Made by a program: the position numbers and the translations under genes. Below are positions 34,584 to 44,038 of a stretch of 64,000 bases of DNA, in pieces. Source of the stretch: CBDCGJ01 sp965238305 (GTDB lineage Bacteria > Pseudomonadota > Alphaproteobacteria > GCA-2731375); NCBI GenBank assembly GCA_965238305.1, contig CBDEHK010000001.1:1984001-2048000 (forward strand). Direction: 5' to 3'. The notes under the pieces are model-generated. The model saw only the letters and a list, made by a program, of their open reading frames with translations. It was not told the origin of the DNA and did not search any database. Position 1 is the first letter of the stretch; every line of letters begins with the position of its first letter.

Positions 34584-35105
34584 GTGCGTAAAAAAACTAC
34601 TTCATTGAAATTTGCCATCGCAGCGTTTGTGCTCGTGTTTGTGGTGACTGGCGCCTTGGCTGACTGTGCCGATCCACCGGCGCCAGGGGTCGATTGGCGG
34701 CGCTGTGTTTTTCAACAGCGCGATTTCTCGGGTGTTGATATCTCCGGCGCTCGTCTGAAAGACGGTCGGTTTATTCGCGGCACTTTTGTCGGCGCTAATC
34801 TTTCCAAGACCGATCTGCGACGGGCCAAGTTCATATCGGCGAACATGCAGAAAGCGGATTTCACCGAGGCCCGTCTGATTGGGGCAGATTTCACCAAGGC
34901 TGATTTACGCGGAGCAAAATTCAACGGGGCGAATTTGACCGGTACCCAGTTCCCCGAAGCTGATCTGCGCGGTGCTGACTTATCAGATGTTCGTTTGCGG
35001 CAGACGGTATTCCGGGAAGCAAACCTTTCTGGTGCAATTTGGACTGACGGCAAAAGCATTTGTGGCGAAAACTCGATTGGACAATGTCGCGTGAGCAGCA
35101 AATGA
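34584..35105 (+). CDS. Exported pentapeptide-repeat protein
   Basis: A 173-residue protein with a Sec signal peptide (residues 1-26, cut probably after GALA) and a right-handed quadrilateral helix of A(D/N)LxX repeats: ARLKDG, ANLSKT, ANMQKA, ADFTKA, ANLTGT, ADLRGA and others spanning residues 45-155. Two Cys pairs flank the repeats (CADPP, RRCVF, ICGENS, GQCRV) and could clamp the ends. The GTG start is used. The function of periplasmic members is not known; DNA-mimic roles of cytosolic ones do not transfer. Confidence 0.85.
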   Translation: MRKKTTSLKFAIAAFVLVFVVTGALADCADPPAPGVDWRRCVFQQRDFSGVDISGARLKDGRFIRGTFVGANLSKTDLRRAKFISANMQKADFTEARLIGADFTKADLRGAKFNGANLTGTQFPEADLRGADLSDVRLRQTVFREANLSGAIWTDGKSICGENSIGQCRVSSK

Positions 35106-35117
35106 CCCCTTAAGCAA

Positions 35118-36686
35118 TTATCCCATTTTTCCTGTTTTTGCCCAGGACTTGCCTTTGTTTCCATGAATGTCCTGTACAAACGCCCAATGGTCTGGCGCCT
35201 GTTGCATCGTTTGCGCAATATTTTGCTGTCGGTCACTGATTACCGCTTTGGCGAAATCGGCATCAAAAAAGCCTTCGCTGGCCTGCCAATCTTGCGGCAT
35301 CAATCCCATACCCATGGCGATATAGGTGTAGCTGACGGCACTGAAAGCAGGAATGTCGGTCGAATAACCAAGATCGTTTTCGGTTGGCAAGCGGCTTTTC
35401 CACAGGGCAAGCTTTTCCTGCAGGCTGTCAGGGATCGCCGTGTGGTTCTTGCAAGCCCGCCAATAGTCGCTGTCTTCGCGGTCGGTCAGACAATAATGCA
35501 TGCAAATGAAATCTCGAATTTCCTCATACAAGCTTTTCATATGACGGTTAAATTGGCCCGACATCACGTCCATATTGCGCTTGGTCGGAAAATAATCCCG
35601 TAACAGGCCCAGTGCGATTTCGACCAAATAGATACCGGTTGATTCCAAAGGTTCAATAAAACCGCCTGAAAGTCCCATTGTGATGACGTTTTTGTCCCAG
35701 GCTTTTTCGCTGCGTCCGATGCGCATATTGATGTGGTTGGCTTCGCAACCTTCCGCTTCCGGCCCGACCCATTCGCGCAAACGCTGCTCTGCTTCTTCCG
35801 GGGTCATGAAATCCTTGCTATAGACATGACCGGTACCGCGGCGTTTATATAACGGGATATCCCATACCCAACCTGCCGTTTGCGCATAACAACCCGTAAA
35901 GGGTTTGATTTTTTTCTCACCCTTCGGATAGGGGACCCGCAGCGCGACGGCCGCATCGTTGAACATGACATCGTTGTAACCGACGAAAGGAACCTTCAAA
36001 ACTTTGCTGATCAACAGCCCCAAAAATCCAGTGCAATCGATAAACAAATCGGCTTCCAAGTCGCCATGCTCCTTGGTCGTGACTTTGCTGAGATAACCAT
36101 TTTCGTCCTGTGTAACATCGACAACAGTGTCGATCACATGTTTGATCCCGCGGGCCTTTGCAAGATCGCGTAAATAACGCCCAAGCTTTACCGTGTCGAT
36201 GTGATAGGCGTAATTCACCAAACCTTGATAGACCGGATGTTTTTTATTTTTGGGCGCACGAAACTGATCGCACATAAGCGGGTCCGGCGTCACCGCTTCC
36301 GCATAAGTCATCGGAAATCCGTCTTCGTGCAGGCCGAGCCACAGATCGGCAATTGAATATCGATTTACGTGGGTCAACTGCGTGAAGGGGTGCCAGAAAG
36401 GCTCGTCTTTTTTGTGAAACCCTTCGAATCGGATGGCGTTTTTGAAAGTAGCATCACAGGCGCGCATAAACTCAATTTCGTTGATGCCGATAGCGATCAT
36501 CATCCGTTTGATGTTGGCCAAGGTCGCTTCACCGACCCCGATAATGCCAATATCGCGGCTTTCAACGAGGGTTATTTCGCAATTGTTTTTGCCTTTGGAA
36601 GCCAGGGTCCGGTTCAGAAATGCCGCTGTCATCCAGCCAGCGGTACCGCCACCAACGATAAGGATCTTACGAATGCGCTGATCCAT
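35118..36686 (-). CDS. Flavin-dependent tryptophan halogenase family protein
   Basis: A 522-residue flavoenzyme. FAD-binding GGGTAGW is at 12-18, GVGEAT near 50, the catalytic lysine equivalent of PrnA K79 is K82 in ATFKNAIRF, and the halogenase signature W-x-W-x-IP is present as WVWDIP at 273-278; SGGFIEPLEST holds the conserved Glu. All residues needed for halogenation appear present. Homologues halogenate tryptophan, indoles or other arenes, but many chromosomal members lack known substrates. No flavin reductase or biosynthetic cluster is nearby. Convergent with the pentapeptide gene. Confidence 0.93.
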   Translation of the reverse strand: MDQRIRKILIVGGGTAGWMTAAFLNRTLASKGKNNCEITLVESRDIGIIGVGEATLANIKRMMIAIGINEIEFMRACDATFKNAIRFEGFHKKDEPFWHPFTQLTHVNRYSIADLWLGLHEDGFPMTYAEAVTPDPLMCDQFRAPKNKKHPVYQGLVNYAYHIDTVKLGRYLRDLAKARGIKHVIDTVVDVTQDENGYLSKVTTKEHGDLEADLFIDCTGFLGLLISKVLKVPFVGYNDVMFNDAAVALRVPYPKGEKKIKPFTGCYAQTAGWVWDIPLYKRRGTGHVYSKDFMTPEEAEQRLREWVGPEAEGCEANHINMRIGRSEKAWDKNVITMGLSGGFIEPLESTGIYLVEIALGLLRDYFPTKRNMDVMSGQFNRHMKSLYEEIRDFICMHYCLTDREDSDYWRACKNHTAIPDSLQEKLALWKSRLPTENDLGYSTDIPAFSAVSYTYIAMGMGLMPQDWQASEGFFDADFAKAVISDRQQNIAQTMQQAPDHWAFVQDIHGNKGKSWAKTGKMG

Positions 36687-36763
36687 TGAACCATTCTCCC
36701 GTTTACGCCTGGTTCCAATATGCCAGTTCTGTCAAAACTGACAAGTGGCCGATTGTCATCGCC

Positions 36764-37837
36764 TCAGTTTTGTTGCCTTTCCATATCTCCACTCGGCGTT
36801 ATCGCCCAGCCAAGAAGGCGAAAAACGAAAGGCAGCAACAACACTACACACATGATCCGGGCGACATGCAGCGTGGCCACAAAGGCAGTGTCGATATTGA
36901 GGGAAAAGGCGATCAGGCTCATTTCCGCCAAACCACCGGGCGACAATGCCAGCAGTAGTGCCGGCCTAGATACTCCAAGCATGGGCGCCAGCAGGGCACT
37001 GAAAGCGGCGGCACAGGCCAGCATAAACAACGCGGATAAGCTGGAAAGCGCAATCGGTTTGATGAGTTGTTTGAGTTTCAGGCCGACGAAACGGGCGCCT
37101 ATGGAAGCGCCGATAGTAACTTGTGCAGCAACGGTGACGGGACCCGGTAGGTTCCCCTCGACAAACCCAATCAAATAGGCCGCCGCACAGAGCAACATCG
37201 GGCCAACAACGGAAGCAGCCGGGATATGCAGAAATTTTGCCGTCACGTAACCACATGCGGCCAGCGCGGTCAGGATGAAAAAATCGCCGACACTGACCAA
37301 ACTGGCGCCATCTCCCATACCGAGGCCCCGGCTAGGCAACTCAAGGCCTTCGATAAATGTCAGGTAAGCCGGAATTGCGAATACAACGATCGTAATGCGG
37401 ACAGCATGGACGAGTGGGATCATTCGCGCATCGCCACCAAAACTTTCACCAATTATCGTCATCGGTCCAAGCCCACCCGGCGACGCAGCAAAAAAACTGG
37501 TGACCCGGTTGAAGCCACTGACGCGTATATAAAATGCGGTCACAACGGTGATCAGCAGACCAATAAAGACGATCATCGCTAGGACGGCCCAGCCCCAAGT
37601 GCCTATTCGCTCAACTATATCCGGCGTGAAAGATGATCCCAGCATCATGCCTAGAGTGCAGATCATGATTTCCCGCAGGCGTAAGCTCAAGCCAATGTTC
37701 AGGCCGGCAAAGGCCGCCAACGTATTCGCGGTCATGGCCCCAAGGACCCAAGGCAAGGGTAGCGACAAAAAGTAGAAAATAGCGCCGCCACCGATGCCTA
37801 ATAGGATCGAGAGCAAAATCGGTTTGTAACCGTTCAT
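36764..37837 (-). CDS. AbrB-family membrane protein
   Basis: A 357-residue inner-membrane protein with about ten hydrophobic helices and duplicated GGLGPMTIIGESFGGDAR and GGLAEMSLIAFSLNIDTAF halves, the signature of the AbrB (COG3180) family, unrelated to the AbrB transcription factor. Its function is unknown; transport is presumed. The start at 37837 is fixed by the ATGA overlap with the stop of the upstream peptidase-like gene, not the longer frame from 37918. Confidence 0.88.
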   Translation of the reverse strand: MNGYKPILLSILLGIGGGAIFYFLSLPLPWVLGAMTANTLAAFAGLNIGLSLRLREIMICTLGMMLGSSFTPDIVERIGTWGWAVLAMIVFIGLLITVVTAFYIRVSGFNRVTSFFAASPGGLGPMTIIGESFGGDARMIPLVHAVRITIVVFAIPAYLTFIEGLELPSRGLGMGDGASLVSVGDFFILTALAACGYVTAKFLHIPAASVVGPMLLCAAAYLIGFVEGNLPGPVTVAAQVTIGASIGARFVGLKLKQLIKPIALSSLSALFMLACAAAFSALLAPMLGVSRPALLLALSPGGLAEMSLIAFSLNIDTAFVATLHVARIMCVVLLLPFVFRLLGWAITPSGDMERQQN

Positions 37838-38847
37838 ATATGGCCGTCCACAATTCGACCTAAACGAACTGCCGTTTGCCCCGGCAATAGGCGGCGTGAC
37901 GGCATGATCAAAACGCAATTGTCAAATGGTGTTCGGACCTCAATTTCACCGTCCGTCGCGAGCAACGTTCCTCTGTCAGGAATGACCTCCATGCCTAGAT
38001 ATTCTTCTAAGAATTCAAAGGCCGCGGTGTCGATGGTGACGGCTTCGGTAACTTCAATAATGCGTTGTGGCGGCGGCAATTGGCTGGGCAGATGAGAAAT
38101 TGCCAAATCATGATCGATCATGCCCAACGCGTTCAGGAAGCGGAAACTAATTTCGATAGCTAGATCGGCACTTTCTTGATCCCAATGCTGACCGCATTCG
38201 ATCAATAAAGCAGATTTAATGCTGGCAGGATCGGCGAATTCACCATAATCGCGCATCCGCGGGCCTGCTTGGTGGCCGGCGTCGGCGACAATATCTATTG
38301 GGATCCCAACGTCTTGCGCGAGCTTATGACCTTTATTTTCGGTGCCTGCTAACATTAAGGGTGGCGAAGGCAATTGCATGGAATGGATATCTAAAAGGTA
38401 ATCGGATTGTCGTACAAAAGGACGCAGGTCCCGCGCCCGCCCAATTTCTGACGAAAAACGGGGTCCATCCAATATCGCATCGGACCATAGTCGATTGAAA
38501 TCTTCATCAACATAACGTGAAGCGGACGGGCGCCGTGCATCGAACCGCTCATAAGCGTCAACATTGGCAAAACTCAGGATAAGAACACCACGGCTTGGCC
38601 GGACTTCGTGATCGAATAGATATTTGAGCGCGTGGGCGCCACATAGCTCGTTCCCGTGGGTCAGGGCGTTGATCATCACTACCGGGCCCGGTTTCCCACT
38701 GTCCAGGCGATGAACGTAATCGATACCAGTATTGCCATGGCGATACGGCGCAAGATCAATGGGCAACAAATTGACGGGCGGATTCAATAACATATTGTAC
38801 TTTAGGTTTTGTTTGGACGGATGTATTGGCTGACACTTATCTAGCAT
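37834..38847 (-). CDS. Succinylglutamate desuccinylase/aspartoacylase-family hydrolase
   Basis: A 337-residue zinc-dependent M14-type carboxypeptidase-fold hydrolase. The zinc motif H-x2-E is in NALTHGNELCGAHAL, with NVDAYERFDARRP and DFNRLW downstream and a later His (LLDIHS). The C-terminal lobe resembles AstE/aspartoacylase. It probably removes an acyl group from an N-acyl amino acid. It is translationally coupled to the AbrB-type permease. Start at 38847 has GAGG 4 bases upstream; M19 is an alternative. Confidence 0.87.
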   Translation of the reverse strand: MLDKCQPIHPSKQNLKYNMLLNPPVNLLPIDLAPYRHGNTGIDYVHRLDSGKPGPVVMINALTHGNELCGAHALKYLFDHEVRPSRGVLILSFANVDAYERFDARRPSASRYVDEDFNRLWSDAILDGPRFSSEIGRARDLRPFVRQSDYLLDIHSMQLPSPPLMLAGTENKGHKLAQDVGIPIDIVADAGHQAGPRMRDYGEFADPASIKSALLIECGQHWDQESADLAIEISFRFLNALGMIDHDLAISHLPSQLPPPQRIIEVTEAVTIDTAAFEFLEEYLGMEVIPDRGTLLATDGEIEVRTPFDNCVLIMPSRRLLPGQTAVRLGRIVDGHI

Positions 38848-38871
38848 TTGCCTCAGGCAAGGTCCAATAAT

Positions 38872-40101
38872 CTAGCCTAATACACCATAATCGATCACTT
38901 GATGGCGGTCCAACGGACTGCCTGCCGCCGGCATGGGGTACTTCAATCCGGTGGCGCAATTGAAAAGCACCACCTTTTCATCCTTGCCGATTTTTCCTGA
39001 TTGTAGAGATTGCTGATAGGCCGTAAGCGTTGCCGCGCCTTCCGGGCAGAGCAACAAGCCGGCTTCTTTAGCGGCGCGGTCGCGGGCGGTCATAATATCT
39101 TCGTCGTCGACCGCGATGGCAAATCCACCAGATTCCCGCACCGCTCTCAGTATTAAAAAGTCGCCAACCGCAATAGGGACGCGAATGCCGGCCGCGGCGG
39201 TGTGGGCATTCTCCCATAAAGGGGCATGTTCCTTCCCGTCTTCAAAGGCTTTGACAATTGGCGCGCATCCGCTCGCTTGCACGGCAATCATTTTCGGACG
39301 TTTTTTGCCGATCCAACCAATCGCCTCGAGCTCCTGAAACGCTTTCCACATCCCGATCAGTCCGGTGCCGCCGCCAGTGGGGTAAAAGATCGCGTCCGGC
39401 AGCTCCCAATCGCATTGTTCCGCCAGTTCCAGGCCCATGGTTTTTTTACCTTCGATGCGATAAGGCTCCTTCAAAGTCGAGGCATCGAACCAGCCCATCT
39501 CTTCTTTGCCGTCGCCGACAATCTTGCCACAGTCATTGATCAGGCCGTTGACGCGGAATACCTTGGCACCTTGCAAGGCTATCTCTCGAACATTTACTTC
39601 CGGTGTATCTTCGGGACAGAAGATATAGGCTTCAATGCCCGCGACGCGGCAATAGGCGGCCAAAGCGGCGCCGGCATTGCCGTTAGTCGGCATCGCCATC
39701 CGTCGGACACCCAATTCTTTCGCCATCGAAACGGCAAGGCAAAGCCCGCGCGCCTTGAACGAACCGGTCGGCAGGCGCCCCTCGTCCTTGACCCAAAGGT
39801 CGGTGCCGTCCAATGCCAGTGGGATCATCGGCGTAATGCATTCGCCCAAGGATACAATGTTTTCAGCTTTCCGAACCGGCAGGAATTCCCGGTAGCGCCA
39901 GAAATCCGCCGGGCGGTGCTGTAATTCGTCGCGGTCCAATGACGCGCCAAGACCATCCAAATCATAACGTACAAGGATCGGTTTTCCGGCCTCCGACAAA
40001 CCATGCAACTGATCGGCTGGCAATTTGTCCCCAGTATAGGAGCATTCCAGATGGCTCACGAAAGTTGGGCGTTCGTCCGTCGTATTGGTCCAGGCATGCA
40101 T
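38872..40101 (-). CDS. Threonine-synthase-like PLP enzyme
   Basis: A 409-residue fold-type II PLP enzyme. The PLP lysine is in GSFKARGL near residue 115, the phosphate loop TGGGTGLIG near 246, and the N terminus (HLECSYTGDKLPAD) is that of threonine synthases with a short rubredoxin-like start. Threonine synthase makes threonine from O-phosphohomoserine; in a catabolic cluster it might instead act on another beta-substituted amino acid. It lies 24 bases before the AstE-like gene and 10 after the M81 gene on the same strand. Confidence 0.88.
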   Translation of the reverse strand: MHAWTNTTDERPTFVSHLECSYTGDKLPADQLHGLSEAGKPILVRYDLDGLGASLDRDELQHRPADFWRYREFLPVRKAENIVSLGECITPMIPLALDGTDLWVKDEGRLPTGSFKARGLCLAVSMAKELGVRRMAMPTNGNAGAALAAYCRVAGIEAYIFCPEDTPEVNVREIALQGAKVFRVNGLINDCGKIVGDGKEEMGWFDASTLKEPYRIEGKKTMGLELAEQCDWELPDAIFYPTGGGTGLIGMWKAFQELEAIGWIGKKRPKMIAVQASGCAPIVKAFEDGKEHAPLWENAHTAAAGIRVPIAVGDFLILRAVRESGGFAIAVDDEDIMTARDRAAKEAGLLLCPEGAATLTAYQQSLQSGKIGKDEKVVLFNCATGLKYPMPAAGSPLDRHQVIDYGVLG

Positions 40102-40111
40102 CTGAAAAGTC

Positions 40112-41605
40112 CTATAAATTTTGGTGGGTCAAGGGAACGATGGCGGCGCTGATCGGGTAAACGCCGGGTCGGGTGTTACGATAATTAAGCATATTTAGGT
40201 CTGCCGGTCCCCAATCAGGTGTGTCCGCGATGATGATTTCTGCTGCCAAGGGACCATAAGCAGCCCGGAAATGGGTTTTTGAACGCAACAGAATGATGTC
40301 GAAATCGTTCGGGTCTAGGTCGAAGGCGACAAATGGATCCATATCAATGGCAGTGATATTAATGCTTGTCAGGATCAAGGTGATGTCGTTGCCCTCAAGG
40401 ATAGCGCAATCGCCGAGATCGACTTCCATGCCATGGCGCATCGCTCCGGTGGTCACAAATGATTTTTGTCCGGCGAAGATGACTTTTGCAGACATGGTAA
40501 CGGGCAGACCGGCTTGTGAGGAAGATTTGCCGCCAACGCTTGTGTAGATGGTGCTGCCGACGCCGGTTTTGATTGCCATTTTCACTGTCGTTGGATCGCA
40601 TAGGAAGGGGACGGCAACTTTGCGGCCTTTACGATTCATAAGCTCTTGCAGCAGCCAGGTGCTGTCATTCATGCGGTCGGCATGTTCCAGCAGAACAACC
40701 GGTTTTGAGGCACTTGCTGAAACTTCATAAGCTCGCGCGACCGCGTCGGGGAAGGGGTAGACTGGTTCCGCTTCGAACAAGGCGGTTTTTTTCTCTTCCA
40801 CCAAATCTGCCAGATAAGTCGCCGCAGCGCGCGCTTTGACGCTGTCTCCCTCGCCGATGACGACGATGGAAAAACCGATATCCTTGACATCGGCGTAGGC
40901 GAAACCGGTAAAAACCGTGACATCCAGGACCGCCTTGTTGCCTGCCTCCAATTGACGTGCAGCCGCCATTATTTCTTTCAACGGGGAAAGAGCGGTCGCG
41001 GTAAATATCGATGGCAGAACAAGATCGACCTTGGCGAAGCCAATGACCGGAGAAATCTGGCCACGTATTTTTTGCACCAATAAGCTGGCCGCTCGCTCGC
41101 CGGTGTCGCCCATGTCCACATGTGGGCTTTGTTGGAAGCCGCAGACGATATCCGCGTAAGCGATCATTTCTTCGCTGATATTGCCGTGCAGATCCATAGC
41201 GACAGCGATCGGGAACTGACCAACTTCTTCGCGGATCCGGCGCAACAGATCGGTTTCCGGATCTTGCCGTGCCAGCGTCGCCATGGCGCCATGTAAATAA
41301 ATCAATAAGCCATCAATATTCCCACGCAGGCGCAGCAGGCGGTCGACAATCTCGTCACAATAGGCGTGGTAGGCATCTTCTCGAACCGGTCCCGACGGCG
41401 AACATTCCGCTGCGACTAGGCCAATGGCTTCGATATTTTCCCGCTCGCAGACATTAAGAAAGCCACCAATAACCGTATTTGTGCCGCGATTGGCGTCGAT
41501 CAGCCCGGCGCCGCGCGTTGCTGCACGTTCGAAATGCCCGATCTGTGTTTCATCGGGTAAAAAAGTTACTGTTTCATGGGCGAAACCCGCGACCGCTAAA
41601 CGCAC
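40112..41605 (-). CDS. M81-family metallopeptidase (MlrC-like)
   Basis: A 497-residue protein of the MlrC family, first described in microcystin linear peptide breakdown. It begins VRLAVAGFAHETVTF, the conserved N-terminal zinc segment, with LHGAMAT and DLHGN holding further ligands and LLEHADRMNDS in the C-terminal DUF1485 domain. GTG at 41605 is preferred over 41641 because the family starts with this RLAVAGF stretch and GGAG lies 10 bases upstream. The substrate is likely a small peptide or amide. First gene of the five-gene run down to the AbrB permease. Confidence 0.87.
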   Translation of the reverse strand: MRLAVAGFAHETVTFLPDETQIGHFERAATRGAGLIDANRGTNTVIGGFLNVCERENIEAIGLVAAECSPSGPVREDAYHAYCDEIVDRLLRLRGNIDGLLIYLHGAMATLARQDPETDLLRRIREEVGQFPIAVAMDLHGNISEEMIAYADIVCGFQQSPHVDMGDTGERAASLLVQKIRGQISPVIGFAKVDLVLPSIFTATALSPLKEIMAAARQLEAGNKAVLDVTVFTGFAYADVKDIGFSIVVIGEGDSVKARAAATYLADLVEEKKTALFEAEPVYPFPDAVARAYEVSASASKPVVLLEHADRMNDSTWLLQELMNRKGRKVAVPFLCDPTTVKMAIKTGVGSTIYTSVGGKSSSQAGLPVTMSAKVIFAGQKSFVTTGAMRHGMEVDLGDCAILEGNDITLILTSINITAIDMDPFVAFDLDPNDFDIILLRSKTHFRAAYGPLAAEIIIADTPDWGPADLNMLNYRNTRPGVYPISAAIVPLTHQNL

Positions 41606-41710
41606 GATACGATGTCTCCAACTAGCTGAACTTGCGAGCATGAAAAATTTCCGTCATCTTTTGCTTAGCAGATCAGAACTCATAGGTCATGTAGGGAAGC
41701 GAAGAAAAAA

Positions 41711-42793
41711 TTGGAAAATCGTCGTGGTCTGGAAAATTTATTTTTCGATAGTTTTCGCGAGGCGCAAACCGCCTTTCGTGCGACCGCGACAAAACATGGG
41801 TGGACCCTGGCACAATTCGATCATCCTGAGCCCGGCCCGAACGGTGGCCCCTTGGCCTGCGACGTTGCTACGAAAGGGAATGTTGACGCAAAGTTTGGAG
41901 TTCTCACCGTTTCCGGCACCCATGGTATTGAGGGGGCGGCCGGGTCACCCTGTCAATTAGTCTGGCTGGAGGAGGAGTTGCCAGATGACCTGGTGGTGGT
42001 CCATAGCCACGCGATCAACCCACACGGACACGCTTGGCGACGGCGGGTCGATCATGAAAACATCGACGTAAACCGAAACTTCATCGATTTTGCCGCGGAT
42101 TTGCCGAATAATCCGTCATACGAAGAATTGGCCGACAGCTTGGCGCCGGATATCTGGGACGACATTTCCGATCAGATTTCTAGGATTGCCTGGCGCGAAT
42201 TCATTGGCCGTAATGGCGAAGACGCCTTCGCGCAAGCGATCATGCGCGGCCAATATCAGTTTCCCGACGGCCTTTATTTTGGTGGCATGGCGCCCAGTTG
42301 GTCGCACCGAACCTTTAATGCAATTATCGAAGAATATTGCAGTAACTTTGAAAGTTTGGCGATCATCGATCTTCATAGTGGCCTGGGCCGGCATGGTCAG
42401 GCGGACTTGATTTGTCGCCACGGGGAACAATCTGACGGCATGGGCCGGGCCCGCCGCTGGTTTGGCGAAGCGGTTCATGGCCCCGTCGCCCTCGCCGGCG
42501 TGCCCTCGGAAGTCTCCGGCGCGCTGCGAATAGCGCCCGAACGTTGGTTGCCGAATTGTGAGGTCACGGCATTGGCGGTGGAATTTGGAACCTATCCGGC
42601 CGATAAAGTCTTTGACGCTATACGGGCGGACAATTGGTTACATCACCATGGCGATCATTCCTCACCGCGCGGCCAGGCCATCAAAGCCAGTATGTCGGAA
42701 CTGTTCTGTCCCAATGACCCAACTTGGCGGCAACAGATCATCCGCCAAGCGCGAGACATTTATCGACGTGCGCAGAATGGTGTCGCTGGATAA
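41711..42793 (+). CDS. DUF2817 / M14-family metallopeptidase
   Basis: A 360-residue protein resembling M14 carboxypeptidases. Zinc-binding H-x2-E is in SGTHGIEGAAG, and the NPHGHAWRRRVDHENIDVNRNF stretch carries substrate-binding Arg/Asn; a late His is in IDLHSGLGRHG. It starts at TTG without an alternative ATG. It is divergent from the M81 gene with only 105 bases between, so a shared control region is plausible and the two hydrolases may act in one pathway. Confidence 0.85.
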   Translation: MENRRGLENLFFDSFREAQTAFRATATKHGWTLAQFDHPEPGPNGGPLACDVATKGNVDAKFGVLTVSGTHGIEGAAGSPCQLVWLEEELPDDLVVVHSHAINPHGHAWRRRVDHENIDVNRNFIDFAADLPNNPSYEELADSLAPDIWDDISDQISRIAWREFIGRNGEDAFAQAIMRGQYQFPDGLYFGGMAPSWSHRTFNAIIEEYCSNFESLAIIDLHSGLGRHGQADLICRHGEQSDGMGRARRWFGEAVHGPVALAGVPSEVSGALRIAPERWLPNCEVTALAVEFGTYPADKVFDAIRADNWLHHHGDHSSPRGQAIKASMSELFCPNDPTWRQQIIRQARDIYRRAQNGVAG

Positions 42794-42839
42794 TGGCGGA
42801 CTTAGTTAGCTATCCCGCAGCCCGCGTAAACCAAATGAA

Positions 42840-43043
42840 TTATTTCGAACGAGCAGAGCCGCGCTTCGCTGGAGAGAAGTTGTTTACGTTGGCATTCATG
42901 CTGCGTCCTTTCATCGAAAGGGTTCCCTGATCGAATTTTGCCGGTTTAATTCGTTGATCGGTGTGCTCGGAGCTGCTGGCGCGCTTTTTTGCTTTTTCCT
43001 GCGCTCTCGCTTTTGCCCGCTGCCTTCCCTTAGCTTTGGTCAT
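42840..43043 (-). CDS. Small, very basic protein
   Basis: A 67-residue protein with over a third Lys/Arg/Gln, beginning MTKAKGRQRAKARAQEKAKK. The second half has the ordered words DQRIKPAKFDQG and FSPAKRGSARS, which look like selected sequence and not low-complexity noise; similar short basic proteins occur in alphaproteobacteria. It likely binds nucleic acid or is intrinsically disordered. No function assigned. Confidence 0.6.
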   Translation of the reverse strand: MTKAKGRQRAKARAQEKAKKRASSSEHTDQRIKPAKFDQGTLSMKGRSMNANVNNFSPAKRGSARSK

Positions 43044-43199
43044 GTCTTCTGTGCCTTTCCAAATAGCAATGGGAAACTTGGATTAGCATTTTCACCAAAG
43101 CGTTGAATTCCTAACTCTATTCTGACATGAATTCGAATATTCACCTAATATCCACATTGGCGATATTTTGTATCTGCGACATACAGTAATGGATCTTTG

Positions 43200-43844
43200 A
43201 TGACTTATAGACTTTACAATCGGGACGGATCCGGTGGTTTTGCAGCGGAAGCGGCGTTGACGCTAGCCGACGCGTCGTTTGAATTAATCAAACTGAAATC
43301 GCTGCCCGGCACGGCGTTGCCGAGTTCATTTCGCGAGATCAACCCCTGGGGTCAGGTGCCGGTCCTGATTACAGCGGATGGTACTTTGTTGACGGAAACC
43401 GGTGCCATCCTGGCACATATTGCGGCCTGTTATCCAGGCCCGAATATCGGCCCGAAGCCAGGAACGTCAGCCTTCGGCGAACTCTTGCGGTGGTCGGTAT
43501 TTATGAGCGTCAATGTCTATGAAAATATTCACCGAACAGGTTACCCGGAGCGCTTTACTACCGATCCGAATGGAATTCAGGGTGTGGTGGAGGCCTCGAG
43601 TCAGCGCCTTGGCGATGCCCTGCAACTGATCGAACAAGCGTTGGAGCGGCGAGAATTTTTATTGGGTGAAGGGATGTCTGTCGTGGATATTTATCTGGCG
43701 ATGCTGAACGCCTGGCACGGCGAAAGACGCGGGTATCCGCGCTGTGACGCCGTGACCCACAAAATTGCGCGTTATCAGACGATTGCCCCGATCTGGCAAC
43801 GCAACTTTGACCACCGTTTGCCCACAAAATGGGGCCGGTTATAG
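43200..43844 (+). CDS. Glutathione S-transferase family protein, second copy
   Basis: A 214-residue GST-like protein. The thioredoxin-like domain has LYNRDGSGGFAAEAALTLA in place of the usual Ser/Cys loop and the glutathione site NPWGQVPVL plus LTETGAIL; the C-terminal domain ends with FLLGEGMSVVDIYLAML. ATG at 43200 is preferred to TTG at 43197. It differs from the GST at 20.2 kb and its neighbours give no substrate. Confidence 0.87.
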   Translation: MTYRLYNRDGSGGFAAEAALTLADASFELIKLKSLPGTALPSSFREINPWGQVPVLITADGTLLTETGAILAHIAACYPGPNIGPKPGTSAFGELLRWSVFMSVNVYENIHRTGYPERFTTDPNGIQGVVEASSQRLGDALQLIEQALERREFLLGEGMSVVDIYLAMLNAWHGERRGYPRCDAVTHKIARYQTIAPIWQRNFDHRLPTKWGRL

Positions 43845-44038
43845 GCTGCGGCCGCAGGGCGAGTGCAGATTGCTAAGTGAATTTTTTATTCGGTAACTGT
43901 TTGTTTACATCGCTATGTTTTATTTTTCACTGACTGTTGTTGTTGGCGGGCATCACCGGCATCTGGGATTGCGCGTCGAGAACGACCGCAATACAGCAAA
44001 AAGCCTTCTAACTGACATGCCGGTGCGAAAGGAATTTT

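Noticed and set aside
39226..39924. 232-codon plus-strand frame opposite the threonine-synthase-like gene
   Set aside because: Composition follows the codon positions of the opposite gene; no family resemblance.
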